This document shows, piece by piece, positions 8,163 to 17,160 of a stretch of 64,000 bases of DNA. Position numbers and translations under genes: made by a program. This stretch comes from Natrinema versiforme (GTDB lineage Archaea > Halobacteriota > Halobacteria > Halobacteriales > Natrialbaceae). How positions within the stretch are numbered: position 1 is the first letter of the stretch; each line of letters starts with the position of its first letter. The notes under the pieces were generated by a model. That model was given only the letters and a program-made list of their open reading frames with translations. It did not search any database and was not told the DNA's origin. The stretch is from assembly GCF_005576615.1 (NCBI RefSeq), contig NZ_CP040330.1:558001-622000 (forward strand), given 5' to 3'.

Positions 8163-9221
8163 ATGTTCGAGAAGTCGACGTGGATTCGCCTCCCGCGAAA
8201 CGTCGTCGTCGGTCACGGCGTTCGCGACGAGGTCCTCGACGTGGTCGATGATCTCCACCTACAGGGGCGGCCGCTGTTCATCACGAGTCCGACGCCTCGA
8301 GAGGTTGCCGCAGACCCCATCGCGGCCGATTTCGAGGCCGCCGGGATCGAGCCCGCGATCGTCACGATCGAAAAGGCGACCTTCGACGCCGTCGAGCGAG
8401 TAATCGAGGCCGCCGAAGCCGAGGAGGTCTCCTACCTCGTCGGGATCGGCGGCGGGAAGGCCATCGACATAGCGAAACTGGCCAGTCACCACCTCGATAT
8501 GGGCTTTCTCTCGGTGCCGACGGCGGCCAGCCACGACGGGATCGTCAGCAATCGCGGCTCGGTTCCGGACGGGGACTCTCGCCACAGCGTCGCCGCGGAA
8601 CCGCCGCTCGCGGTCGTCGCCGACACCGGCATCCTCGCCGACGCGCCGTGGGACCTGACCACGGCCGGCTGTGCCGACATCATTTCGAACTACACCGCCG
8701 TGATGGACTGGCGACTCGCCCGACGACTCCAAGACGTCGAGTACTCCGAGTACGCCGCCGCGCTCTCGGAGATGACCGCCGAAATCCTCGTGGACAACGC
8801 CGATCTGATTCGCCCGGGCCTCGAGGAGTCCGCGTGGGTCGTCACCAAGGCACTCATGTCCTCGGGCGTCGCGATGAGCATCGCCGGCTCCTCGCGGCCG
8901 GCCAGCGGGGCCGAACACCTCTTTTCCCACCAGCTCGACCGGCTGGCACCCGAGGCGGCCCTGCATGGCCATCAGGTCGGCGTCGGCTCGATCATAACCG
9001 CCTACCTCCATCAGGGCGAAGACGGGATCTGGCGGGACATCCGCGACGCGCTCTCGAGCATCGACGCGCCGACGACCGCCGAGGAACTCGGAATCGACGA
9101 CGAGACGATCATCGAGTCGCTGACGACCTGCCACGAGATCCGGGACCGCTACACGATTCTGGGCAACGGGATGAACGAGCGCGCGGCTCGAGACGTAGCG
9201 ACGAAAACGGGCGTGATCTGA
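8163..9221 (+). CDS. egsA: NAD(P)-dependent glycerol-1-phosphate dehydrogenase
   Basis: 352 residues from the ATG at 8163 (MFEKSTWIRLPRNVVVGHG); an upstream GTG/ATG extension is not conserved-looking. Seen: the nucleotide-binding GIGGGKAIDIAKLA, the SVPTAASHDGIVSNRGS loop, and metal-ligand positions in NYTAVMDW (Asp), GAEHLFSHQLD (His) and LHGHQVGVG (His). Function known for the family: reduces dihydroxyacetone phosphate to sn-glycerol-1-phosphate, the first committed step of archaeal ether lipids, in the cytosol with a bound zinc ion. The length is normal for the family. It is a single-gene unit here, convergent with the ABC permease 47 bp away. This gene is one of the strongest archaeal markers in the window. 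Confidence 0.96.
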   Translation: MFEKSTWIRLPRNVVVGHGVRDEVLDVVDDLHLQGRPLFITSPTPREVAADPIAADFEAAGIEPAIVTIEKATFDAVERVIEAAEAEEVSYLVGIGGGKAIDIAKLASHHLDMGFLSVPTAASHDGIVSNRGSVPDGDSRHSVAAEPPLAVVADTGILADAPWDLTTAGCADIISNYTAVMDWRLARRLQDVEYSEYAAALSEMTAEILVDNADLIRPGLEESAWVVTKALMSSGVAMSIAGSSRPASGAEHLFSHQLDRLAPEAALHGHQVGVGSIITAYLHQGEDGIWRDIRDALSSIDAPTTAEELGIDDETIIESLTTCHEIRDRYTILGNGMNERAARDVATKTGVI

Positions 9222-9268
9222 GAAAACGGGTGGTGAGTCAGTGGACCGAGCGGATACCGCCGATTCGT

Positions 9269-10105
9269 TCAATCCAGGTCGGTCCGGTTGAACCGCCACA
9301 GACCGAACGCAATCGGAACGACAAGCCAGGCGACCAGAATGGTGAATGCAACTTCGGGTGTGAGGTAGGATGGGGCCGAGGGATCCGCGTTCGCCGGGAA
9401 CACCGTCACGTCGTTCGGCACGACGAGCGGGAGGGATTTCCTGAAGGCGATCGTCGGACTGAGCATGCGGATAAACTCGAACAGGTGATCGGAGATACCC
9501 ATCCCGAGCCGACCGTTCAGCACGTACTCGAGCGCGGCGACGATCGAGAGGTTCGGACTGATCATCAGCAAGTTACTGACGAAGTAGAACCCGATCGCCC
9601 CGGTCATCGCCTGCGATCGCGCTCCCGTCGCCGCGGAGATGCCGATGGCGACCGAGACGTACGCAAGCGTGAGGAGCACCGTCAGGCCGGCGATGCCGCC
9701 GAAGACGGTCGCTTCGAACGACGGGTACCACAGCACCGTCATCACCGCGCCCACGCCGAACGCGACGAGGATGACGCCGGTACCGACGGCCCCGCGGGAG
9801 AGGTACTTCCCGATGACGATGTCCCGTCGCGTGTTCGGAAGCGAAAGCAGGTACCTGATACTTCCCGACTCCCGCTCGCCGGCGATCGTGAGATACACCA
9901 TCATGAGCGCGACGATCGGAACGAACAGCGTCCCGACGGTTGTGAGAGTCGACAACTGATAAATGACGTTCGGGTCCGTCGGTCCGTTCTGGCCGAAGTA
10001 GAACAAAAACGCCACGAGCAGCATGTACAGTCCACTGACGACCCAGACGCTCTTCGCCCGCCGGACATCGAGGAAGTCCTTCTTCGCCACGGCGAGGACG
10101 CTCAT
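9269..10105 (-). CDS. ABC-2 type transporter permease
   Basis: 278 residues starting MSVLAVAKKDFLDVRRAKSV, the typical N-terminus of NatB/NosY-like permeases, followed by six hydrophobic segments spread to the C-terminus. The loop GERESGSIRYLLSLPNTRRDIVIGKYL is the diagnostic GExE/LPxSR..GK signature of ABC-2 exporters. Its start overlaps the stop of the ATPase gene by four bases (ATGA), so the two are translationally coupled and form one exporter. The substrate is unknown; relatives move Na+, drugs or copper-related cargo. Confidence 0.9.
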   Translation of the reverse strand: MSVLAVAKKDFLDVRRAKSVWVVSGLYMLLVAFLFYFGQNGPTDPNVIYQLSTLTTVGTLFVPIVALMMVYLTIAGERESGSIRYLLSLPNTRRDIVIGKYLSRGAVGTGVILVAFGVGAVMTVLWYPSFEATVFGGIAGLTVLLTLAYVSVAIGISAATGARSQAMTGAIGFYFVSNLLMISPNLSIVAALEYVLNGRLGMGISDHLFEFIRMLSPTIAFRKSLPLVVPNDVTVFPANADPSAPSYLTPEVAFTILVAWLVVPIAFGLWRFNRTDLD

Positions 10106-11073
10106 GCCGACACCTCCGTCTCTGCGTCGGCCCGCTCCGCGTCGGTGTCCTCCTCACGCGGCTGCTCGCCGTTCGTGTACGTGTTGAACAGCCGTTCGAG
10201 GGAGGCGTCCTCGGAGACGATATCGCGGACAGTCGTCGCCGCACCGATTTGTGTCACGACATCGTACTTGGTGTCCGTCGACGCACAGGAGACCGTTATA
10301 GTCGATCCGTCGACGGTCGTCGAGCGGACGCCCTCGTGGTTCTCGAGGTCGGCGACGAGCGCGTCGGGGACGGTGTCGACCGTCAGCGAGATCGAGGCGT
10401 CGAGATCGAGATTCTCGCGCAACGCGTCGAGAGTTCCCGTCGCAACGAGTCGTCCGTCGTTCATGATGCCGACACGGTCACAGACCGCCTCGACTTCCCC
10501 GAGGATGTGACTCGAGAAGAAGACGGTCGTACCGCGGTCGGCTTCGGCAGTGATAATTTCGCGCATTTCCTGCATTCCCTTGGGATCGAGTCCCGAGGAC
10601 GGTTCATCGAGGATCAGGAGGTCGGGGTCACCGACCAGTGCCATCGCGAATCCGAGACGCTGGGCCATCCCCTTCGAGTAGCCGCCGGCAGATCGCGCCG
10701 CGGCCTCGGGCTCGAGGCCGACCAGTTCGAGGAGTTCGTCGGCGTCGTCGTCGCTGCCTTTGTTGTCGATGACCCACTCGAGGTGTTCGCGGCCGGTCAG
10801 CCGATCGTACAGCGTCGCACCTTCGGGGAGGACACCGATGCGCGAGCGGATCGTTTTCGACTCTCGCTGGATATCGTGTCCGAGTACCGTCGCGGAACCT
10901 TCGGTCGGGCGGACGAAGTCCAGAAGCATGTTAATCGTCGTCGACTTCCCAGCCCCGTTGGGGCCTAAGAAGCCGAATATCTCGCCTTCCTCGACGACTA
11001 AATCGAGGTCGTCGACGGCGAGGACCGAGTCGCCGTACCGTTTCGTCAGGCTGGAGGTTTCGATAGCGGGCAC
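10102..11073 (-). CDS. ABC transporter ATP-binding protein (ABC-2 exporter)
   Basis: 323 residues from a GTG start at 11073. Seen: Walker A GPNGAGKST (about 36-44), Q-loop region, signature SAGGYSKGMAQR (a variant of LSGGQ with YSKGM, typical of NatA-like exporters), Walker B DLLILDEPSSGLDP, and the switch histidine in FFSSHIL. A C-terminal extension of about 90 residues follows the ATPase core, with VTVSCASTDTKYDVV-like content and an acidic Glu-rich tail, as in CcmA/NatA relatives. It is the first gene of a two-gene operon with the permease. Confidence 0.93.
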   Translation of the reverse strand: MPAIETSSLTKRYGDSVLAVDDLDLVVEEGEIFGFLGPNGAGKSTTINMLLDFVRPTEGSATVLGHDIQRESKTIRSRIGVLPEGATLYDRLTGREHLEWVIDNKGSDDDADELLELVGLEPEAAARSAGGYSKGMAQRLGFAMALVGDPDLLILDEPSSGLDPKGMQEMREIITAEADRGTTVFFSSHILGEVEAVCDRVGIMNDGRLVATGTLDALRENLDLDASISLTVDTVPDALVADLENHEGVRSTTVDGSTITVSCASTDTKYDVVTQIGAATTVRDIVSEDASLERLFNTYTNGEQPREEDTDAERADAETEVSA

Positions 11074-11181
11074 GTGGTTCCCTATTTCGGGGACGTGTAA
11101 AAATCTCTGGATCTTATTCCAATGCTTTTCGTTGCCGATCCGGACGGCAGGTTGGTGTGCTCACGCCGATCACTCGAGGAC

Positions 11182-13134
11182 TCAGACGTGCTCGTCGAGG
11201 AAGTCGGCGATCGCGGAGTAGGCCTCGATGCGGTTCTCGAGTTTCGAGAAGCCGTGGCCCTCATCTTCGAAGATCAGCTTTCGGACGGGGACGCCCTGTT
11301 CGGCCGCTTTCTCCGCGATCTGTTCGGCCTCGCCGACGGGCACGCGGGGGTCGTTTTCCCCGTGGAGGACGAACAGCGGTGCCTCGATGTTCTCGACGTT
11401 GTTGATCGGCGAGATTTCCGCCAAGAACTCCCGGTCGTCCTCGAGGGACCCGTACTCCGCCTCCCTGAGTTCCCGTCGCCAGTCGCCCGTATTTTCGAGG
11501 AAGGTGACGAAGTTGGCGATGCCGACGGTGTCGATACCGGCGGCCCAGAGGTCGGGGTACTCCGTCAGCGTGGCAAGCACCATGAAGCCGCCGTAGGAGC
11601 CGCCCTTCGCCGCGATCCGATCGGGATCGACGGCAGGGTGATCCTGCAACCACTCGACACAGGCCTCGATGTCCGCCACGGAGTCCATTCGCTTTTCGAC
11701 GTCGTCGAGGCTCGCGTAGTCGGCACCGTACCCCGACGAGCCCCGGACGTTCGGCTCGAAGTAGGCGTAGCCCCGGTCGAGGAAGTACTGTTTGACACTC
11801 GAGAAGGAGGGTCGCCGTTGGCTCTCGGGGCCGCCGTGGATGTCGACGATGACGGGGACGCCGTCGCCGTCGTTCGCGTCACCCGCCTCGTAGTCGTCCG
11901 GGAGGGTGAAGAATCCGGGCACCTCGAGGTCGTCGAAACTCTCGACGTGGACCAGTTCCGAGTCGTCGAACGATTCGGGGGGAATGCCCGCGGTCGGCGC
12001 GCTCGTCCACTGTTCGGCCTCGCCGGTCTCGATATCGACGACGAAGACGTTCGTGTTGACCGTGTCGCCGCTCGTCGACAGCGCGAACCGCTCGGCGTCG
12101 GGGTCGAAGCCCACGCCGCCGGAGATCCCGCCCGGTAGGTCGGGCTCGGGGAAGGTCTCGAACTCGGTCGGCGCGTCGGGATCGAACTCGCCCACGGTGA
12201 GGTCGGTGTAGCCCTCGACGTTCCGCGAGTAGACGAACCGCCCCGTCTCGTCGTCCAGTGCGATACCGCCGACGTTCCAGCCATCGCCGTCGGCGACCGT
12301 CTCGAGGTCGCCGCTCTCGCGGGTCGTTTCCCTCCCCGTCTGCTCGCGGGTCTTCGACCCGCTCGCATGGTCCGAGGGACTCTTCGAGTCCGTCGCTACT
12401 TGAGTTTCCGGGGCGCTCCGCGCCCCGCCCTCGAGGTCGAGATAGGCCAGATACAGGGTATCGGTGTCGCCCTCGTCGGTGACCAGATAGATACCCTCAC
12501 CGTCGGGAGCCCAACTCGCGCTCTGATAGCGAACGTCGCCCTCGTGGGGCGTGAGGTGCTCGAGGTCGGGGTCGTCCGCCTCAAGGTCGAGCACGTACAG
12601 GTCCTGATCGAAGTTGGAGTAGGCCTGCGAGACGAGCAGCCGCGAGTCGTCGGGGCTCCAGCCGGACAGCGAGAGCCAGCCATCGCCCTCGTACACCAGC
12701 TGTGCCTCGTCTCCGCGCTCGTCGCGGCCCTGCACGTAGACATCGAAGACGGACTCGTCGCGGCGGTTCGAGGTGAAGGCGAACCGCTCGCCGTCGTGGC
12801 TCCAGCCGCCCCAGCGGTGTTTCGCGTCGGGCATCGCGGTGACGTTCTCGATCTCGCCCGTTTCGGCGTCCAACCGAAACAGCTGTGCGCGTTCGTTGCC
12901 GCCTTCGTCCATTCCGAAGATCAGCTCCGGGCACTCCGGCGACCACGAGGCGAAGGTCACCCGCTCGTCGTAGAACGTCCGCTGCTCGGGCCAGCCGCGG
13001 GACTCCTCGAGGGTCCAGACCTGCGGGGTCCCGGTCGTGTTCATCAGGAAGGAGAGGCGTTCACCGTCGGGGCCGAAGGACGTACCGTAGGCGCTGCGAA
13101 CGTTGAGATAGCGCTCGATGTCGTAGCTGCTCAT
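11182..13134 (-). CDS. S9 family peptidase (acylaminoacyl/prolyl-oligopeptidase type)
   Basis: 650 residues. Seen: an N-terminal seven-bladed propeller region (repeated WSPDG/WAPDGEG-type strands, WSHDGERFAFTS) to about residue 400, then an alpha/beta-hydrolase domain. The nucleophile motif is GGSYGG near residue 513, the Asp is in HGENDPRVP and the His in DEGHGFSK. Together they form a complete catalytic triad, so it should be an active cytosolic serine peptidase trimming peptides or acyl-peptides. A disordered Ser/Thr/Glu-rich insertion interrupts the propeller at roughly residues 238-278, longer than usual. Single-gene unit. Confidence 0.93.
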   Translation of the reverse strand: MSSYDIERYLNVRSAYGTSFGPDGERLSFLMNTTGTPQVWTLEESRGWPEQRTFYDERVTFASWSPECPELIFGMDEGGNERAQLFRLDAETGEIENVTAMPDAKHRWGGWSHDGERFAFTSNRRDESVFDVYVQGRDERGDEAQLVYEGDGWLSLSGWSPDDSRLLVSQAYSNFDQDLYVLDLEADDPDLEHLTPHEGDVRYQSASWAPDGEGIYLVTDEGDTDTLYLAYLDLEGGARSAPETQVATDSKSPSDHASGSKTREQTGRETTRESGDLETVADGDGWNVGGIALDDETGRFVYSRNVEGYTDLTVGEFDPDAPTEFETFPEPDLPGGISGGVGFDPDAERFALSTSGDTVNTNVFVVDIETGEAEQWTSAPTAGIPPESFDDSELVHVESFDDLEVPGFFTLPDDYEAGDANDGDGVPVIVDIHGGPESQRRPSFSSVKQYFLDRGYAYFEPNVRGSSGYGADYASLDDVEKRMDSVADIEACVEWLQDHPAVDPDRIAAKGGSYGGFMVLATLTEYPDLWAAGIDTVGIANFVTFLENTGDWRRELREAEYGSLEDDREFLAEISPINNVENIEAPLFVLHGENDPRVPVGEAEQIAEKAAEQGVPVRKLIFEDEGHGFSKLENRIEAYSAIADFLDEHV

Positions 13135-13341
13135 GCCAGTGGCGTACGGACTCGAAGGGGTAGTCGTTTCGGTCGGTGGGATCGGTCGGCCCGGCGGACG
13201 CGGGCGAGTAGGGACCAGTTACGGTCCACACGGCGGTATCCCGCGACGCGCGTGACACGGGGTCGATCCCCCGCCGTCGTGTCGGGAACGGGGGACGATG
13301 GCGGCGCTTAACAAAGCCGTATAGCGTCCCGAACACGGTCA

Positions 13342-13929
13342 ATGGCAGACGAGATCGACGAGTCGCCGGTCGGGACCGTCCTCGTGACGACCGTACTCAT
13401 CCTCGCGGCGTTCGGGATGACCGTCGCGGCCGTCGGCCCGGAGCTGTTCGTGGCCGATTCGGTCGAGATGCCCGACTCCGACGGCGAAATAGAGTCGCTG
13501 GGGAGTCAGGGCGCTGACTCTGAAACGGCGGGTGGCGGCTCCGAGAACGAGAGCACCGACGGGGACGAGGAGGGCGACCTCGAGGACAACGAGTCCGATA
13601 CCGACCCGATCGATATCGGCGGCAACGAGAGCAGTGACAACGAGAGTATCGGTGGCAACGAGAGCGACGGTAACGAGAGCGACGGCGGCAACGAAACCGA
13701 GGACGGCTCCGGGGACGATGACGACGCGGGACCCGGAACCGATGAGGACGACAGCGATGACGGCGAGGGTGATGGTGACGATGAGAGCAGTGATGACGAG
13801 AGCGATGGGGACGACAGCGAGAGCGAGAGCGACGATGGCGAGAGCGATGGCGATGATGGGACGGATGATAGCACGGACGACGATAGTACGGACAACGAGA
13901 CGGACGATACCGACGATGGCTTTTTCTAG
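13342..13929 (+). CDS. Membrane-anchored, extremely acidic protein with repeated N-glycosylation sequons
   Basis: 195 residues: a hydrophobic segment at residues 11-33 (VGTVLVTTVLILAAFG) resembling a pilin-like or signal-anchor helix, then about 150 residues made almost only of Asp, Glu, Ser, Gly, Asn and Thr. Eight N-X-S/T sequons (six NES, two NET) fall in that segment, most of them between residues 68 and 118. Inference: the tail faces outside and may be N-glycosylated, as haloarchaeal S-layer and pilin proteins are. No recognised domain. The next gene downstream is a GT4 glycosyltransferase on the same strand. The antisense strand is open for long stretches but is Arg/His-rich and non-coding in appearance. 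Confidence 0.7.
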   Translation: MADEIDESPVGTVLVTTVLILAAFGMTVAAVGPELFVADSVEMPDSDGEIESLGSQGADSETAGGGSENESTDGDEEGDLEDNESDTDPIDIGGNESSDNESIGGNESDGNESDGGNETEDGSGDDDDAGPGTDEDDSDDGEGDGDDESSDDESDGDDSESESDDGESDGDDGTDDSTDDDSTDNETDDTDDGFF

Positions 13930-13993
13930 CCGTCTCGGCGACGCACGTTCGTGACCCGGTGACTGTGGGACCCGGATTCGACCGAAACAGGGA

Positions 13994-14003
13994 GTTTTTA
14001 ACC
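13994..14003 (+). promoter_or_regulatory. TATA-like promoter element for the GT4 gene
   Basis: GTTTTTAACC lies about 28 bp before the ATG at 14027, so this gene can be transcribed on its own as a leaderless message. Confidence 0.55.
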
Positions 14004-14026
14004 TCTCGCTCGCATTCTGCGAGCAG

Positions 14027-15088
14027 ATGCGAATCGCGTTCGTCTCGTTCGAAACGGCTCACCACCGCGCCACCGAGACGAACGAGCGGTTGCGGACCGT
14101 TTGCGAACTCCTCGCGGAGCACGGCCACGATGTCCACTGGTACTGCGCCGGCTTCTGGGCCGGCGAGGAGTCCACGTTCGACGCGGACGGAATCACCTAT
14201 CACGCGGTCTCGAACGGCCCCGAAGCCCGGAGTTCGTTCCTCCTGCGACTCCCGTTCGTTCTCGCGGCCGCGAGTCCGGATATCGTTCACGCCAGCGCAC
14301 AACCGCCGAGTCAGGTCGTCGCAGCCAACTGGGGGGCGACGCTCGCGCGAGCGCCGCTGGTCCTCGAGTGGTACGGCGACGGCGGCGTTACCGACACCCG
14401 CTGGACGCGGTTCGCGACGGGCCGTCCGGACCGGATCGTCACGCCCTCGAAACTCGTGGGGACGTGGGTCCGAGAGATCGGGGCCGACGGCGACATCGTC
14501 GAGACGGTGCCGAACCCGATCGACTGCGACCGGATTCGGGAGGTCGAACCGGGCGAGGAAGTCGACGTGATCTACGCTCGCCGACTCGACGAGGGAGCGA
14601 ACCTCGAGAGCCTGCTGTTGGGACTTGCCGAACTCCGCGACCGGGACTGGTCCGCGAACGTCGTCGGCGACGGACCGGAACGGGACGCCTACGAGCAACT
14701 GACGCGGGACCTCCGGATCGAGGATCGGGTAACGTTCCTCGGCGACCTCGACCTCGAGGAGCGGATCGCGGCCTACCGCGGGGCCCACGTCTTCGCCCAG
14801 ACGGCCGACCACTGCGTCTTCCCGACGGAGATGCTGTGGGCGATCGCCGCCGGCTGCGTGGGTATCGTTGAGTATCACGCGGACTCGAGCGCCCACGAAC
14901 TCGTCGAGGGCTGGGACCGCGGGTTCCGGACCACCAGCGAGGACGAGTTGGCGGAAGCCATCCTCGCGGCGGGCGACTTAGAGCACCGCGAGTACGACGA
15001 GGCCTTTGCCGACTACGATCGCTCGGCGGTGGCAGACCGGTATCTCGAGTCGTATCGAACGTTACGGGACGAACGCGGTCTCCTGTAA
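14027..15088 (+). CDS. Glycosyltransferase family 4 (GT-B fold)
   Basis: 353 residues beginning MRIAFVSFETAHHRATETNERLR, the usual GT-B N-terminal Rossmann strand. Further motifs: IVTPSKLVGTWVRE, the donor-domain segment VVGDGPERDAYEQL, VTFLGDLDLEERIAAYR, and the C-terminal FPTEMLWAIAAG region that holds the EX7E-type acidic residue of retaining GT4 enzymes. It probably transfers a sugar from a nucleotide or lipid-linked donor; the acceptor is not known. It follows an acidic sequon-rich surface protein, so a link to glycoprotein decoration is possible but unproven. Confidence 0.88.
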   Translation: MRIAFVSFETAHHRATETNERLRTVCELLAEHGHDVHWYCAGFWAGEESTFDADGITYHAVSNGPEARSSFLLRLPFVLAAASPDIVHASAQPPSQVVAANWGATLARAPLVLEWYGDGGVTDTRWTRFATGRPDRIVTPSKLVGTWVREIGADGDIVETVPNPIDCDRIREVEPGEEVDVIYARRLDEGANLESLLLGLAELRDRDWSANVVGDGPERDAYEQLTRDLRIEDRVTFLGDLDLEERIAAYRGAHVFAQTADHCVFPTEMLWAIAAGCVGIVEYHADSSAHELVEGWDRGFRTTSEDELAEAILAAGDLEHREYDEAFADYDRSAVADRYLESYRTLRDERGLL

Positions 15089-15134
15089 GCGTCCAACGAT
15101 ACCGGACACCGACGGGCGACCGTCGGATGGAGAT

Positions 15135-15143
15135 ACCTATATG
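15135..15143 (+). promoter_or_regulatory. TATA-like promoter element for the HIT gene
   Basis: ACCTATATG, centred about 28 bp before the ATG at 15167, consistent with a leaderless transcript. Confidence 0.6.
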
Positions 15144-15166
15144 TCGATTCAGTAGAGAGTTCGGCC

Positions 15167-15580
15167 ATGCACGACGACTGTGACTTCTGTCGGATTCTCA
15201 GCGGTGATCGATCGGCGCACGTCCTCTACGAAGACGAGCGAACGGTTGCGTTTCTCGACCGGAACCCGGCCGTGCCCGGACACTGCCTCGTTATTCCGCG
15301 CGCCCACGAGGAAGACGTGCTGACGATCGACGAATCGGTCTCGACGGCCGTCTTCGAAACGGTCCGGACCGTTTCGAACGCGCTGGAGGCGGCACTCGAG
15401 CCGGAAGGGTTCAGCGTCTTTCACACCAGCGGGCCGTTAGTCGGGACTGTCGATCACGCACACGTCCACCTCCTCCCTCGCTTCGGGGACGACGACGTGG
15501 CGCTGTCGCTGTCGCGGGATCGGCTCGACGACGACGCCGCGGCCCTGATGGGTCGCGTGCAGGCACACCTCGAGCGCTGA
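15167..15580 (+). CDS. HIT family nucleotide hydrolase/transferase
   Basis: 137 residues. Seen: N-terminal CDFCRILSGD with two cysteines (CxxC, a zinc site seen in many archaeal HIT proteins), the central AVPGHCLVIPRAHEED, and the catalytic histidine triad DHAHVHLLPR. Known: HIT proteins hydrolyse adenosine phosphoramidates, Ap4A or related nucleotides. The compact length fits the Hint/HinT branch, which probably acts on AMP-lysine-type substrates. It is convergent with trpB. Confidence 0.93.
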   Translation: MHDDCDFCRILSGDRSAHVLYEDERTVAFLDRNPAVPGHCLVIPRAHEEDVLTIDESVSTAVFETVRTVSNALEAALEPEGFSVFHTSGPLVGTVDHAHVHLLPRFGDDDVALSLSRDRLDDDAAALMGRVQAHLER

Positions 15581-15610
15581 ATCGACGGCCGACGGGATCG
15601 GAGTCGCCGC

Positions 15611-16762
15611 TCAGAGGTCGAACTTCGCGGCCGCCGTCTCCATGTCCTTGTCGCCGCGACCCGAGAGGTTCACGAGGATCGTCTCGTGCTCGCCCGCCTC
15701 CGCGAGGTCGATCGCTCGAGCGATCGCGTGGCTGGACTCGAGGGCCGGGATGATCCCCTCGGTCTCGCTCAGTTCGCGGAAGGCCGCCAGCGCTTCGTCG
15801 TCGGTGACGCCAGTGTACTCACAGCGGCCGACGGCCCGGAACATGGCGTGTTCGGGGCCGACGCCGGGGTAGTCGAGCCCCGCCGAGACGGAGTGGACGT
15901 CGACGTCCTCGTCGAGGACCCGCGTCTTCATCCCGTGGAGCACGTCGTCTCTCCCCTGTGCGAGCGGGGCGGCGTGCTGACTCGAGTCCGAGCCTTTCCC
16001 GCCGCCTTCGGCGCCGTAGAAGTCGACATCGTCCTCGCGGAACGCGTGGAACAGGCCGATCGCGTTCGAGCCACCGCCGACGCAGGCGACCGCGGCGTCG
16101 GGCAGGTCGCCCGTGCGCTCCTGTATCTGCTCGCGGGCCTCCCGACCGATGACGCTCTGGAAGTCCCGGACCATCCGCGGGAACGGGTCGGGGCCGACGA
16201 CGCTGCCCACCAGATAGTGGGTGTCTTCGACGTTTTCGGCGAAATCCTCGAGCGCGGCATCGACGGCGTCGGCCAGCCCCTCGTCACCTCGGGTGACCTC
16301 GTTTACTTCGGCACCCATCAGGCGCATCCTGAAGACGTTCATCTCCTGCCGTTCGACGTCTTTCCGTCCCATGTAGATCTCCGTCTCGAGGCCGAGCAAG
16401 GCGCCGACCATCGCGGTCGCGGTGCCGTGCTGGCCGGCCCCGGTCTCGGCGATCAACCGATCGCGGCCCGCTCGCTTAGCGAGCAGGGCCTGCCCGAGCG
16501 CGTTGTTGATCTTGTGAGCCCCGCCGTGGAGCAGGTCCTCCCGCTTGAGGTAGATCTCGGCCCCGTAGCGCTCGCTCAGGTTGCGCGCGTAGTACAGCGG
16601 GGTCGGCCGGCCGGCGAACTCCTCGAGGAGTTCGCGCAGTTCAGCGTCGAACTCGTCGGTATTCGCCACGTCGTCGTACGCCGCGGCGAGTTGCTCGAGC
16701 GGTTCCTGCAGCGGGTCGGGGACGTGACGTCCGCCGTAGCCTCCGAATGCGCCGTCGGTCAT
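15611..16762 (-). CDS. trpB: Tryptophan synthase beta chain
   Basis: 383 residues. Seen: the PLP lysine in [13 protein letters not shown] (Lys84), the catalytic glutamate in AETGAGQHG, the phosphate-binding GGGSNAIG, and the C-terminal SGRGDKD. This is the TrpB1 type that pairs with TrpA to turn indole-glycerol phosphate plus serine into tryptophan in the cytosol. trpA and the other trp genes are not adjacent in this window, although halophile trpB often sits in a trpCBA cluster; whether a second copy exists elsewhere cannot be seen. It lies about 400 bp downstream of pstB on the same strand. Confidence 0.95.
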   Translation of the reverse strand: MTDGAFGGYGGRHVPDPLQEPLEQLAAAYDDVANTDEFDAELRELLEEFAGRPTPLYYARNLSERYGAEIYLKREDLLHGGAHKINNALGQALLAKRAGRDRLIAETGAGQHGTATAMVGALLGLETEIYMGRKDVERQEMNVFRMRLMGAEVNEVTRGDEGLADAVDAALEDFAENVEDTHYLVGSVVGPDPFPRMVRDFQSVIGREAREQIQERTGDLPDAAVACVGGGSNAIGLFHAFREDDVDFYGAEGGGKGSDSSQHAAPLAQGRDDVLHGMKTRVLDEDVDVHSVSAGLDYPGVGPEHAMFRAVGRCEYTGVTDDEALAAFRELSETEGIIPALESSHAIARAIDLAEAGEHETILVNLSGRGDKDMETAAAKFDL

Positions 16763-16892
16763 GTGTCATGACTGGGACGCCGGCAGCAAATACGTTCCGT
16801 GCTCCGGTTGCGGTTCGACTCACTAGTCGAGCGGCGTCTCCGCTGGGTACAGGCGTATTCGAGCGTTCGTGGTCGCGACCGGACGGTTAGCG

Positions 16893-17135
16893 ATGTCTCG
16901 AATCAGTTCGGACGCGAGCCGTCGGGCTGCCGGGTGACTCCGCCGTGAGCGTCTCGCGGCTGCTCTCGGACGATCGGTCGACGTCGTTCGCGTCCAGAAC
17001 TTCGAGAATCCGAGGGACCTGAGCCCGTTCGTCGCCGACTGGTCTCGCGAGCGCTGGTGCCGATCGATTCGCTTCGACGAGATTGCCGACGCGTATCCGA
17101 TCGAGTGGACGACCCCGAAGAGCGATCGCGATTGA
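16893..17135 (+). pseudogene. Possible gene remnant between trpB and pstB
   Basis: This roughly 400-bp gap has no intact gene. On the plus strand an ATG at 16893 opens a frame that hits TGA at 16935, then continues in the same frame with strongly GC-biased third positions to a TGA at 17133. The downstream part includes VDVVRVQNFENPRD and RFDEIADAYPIEW, a protein-like composition. It could be a decayed gene, a small gene with an unrecognised start, or chance. I do not recognise the family. Confidence 0.3.
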
Positions 17136-17160
17136 CCGGTACGTCGGGGCCGATCCGCCG

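Noticed and set aside
8648-10510. Plus-strand frame of about 620 codons
   Set aside because: Runs across egsA in the wrong frame and antisense to the ABC genes; composition is Arg/Asp-rich as expected of a shadow.
11122-12138. Plus-strand frame antisense to the S9 peptidase
   Set aside because: Fully antisense to a gene with an intact catalytic triad; typical GC-rich shadow.
13397-14896. Minus-strand Arg/His-rich frame
   Set aside because: Antisense to the acidic protein and the GT4 gene; residues are the antisense image of Asp/Ser codons.
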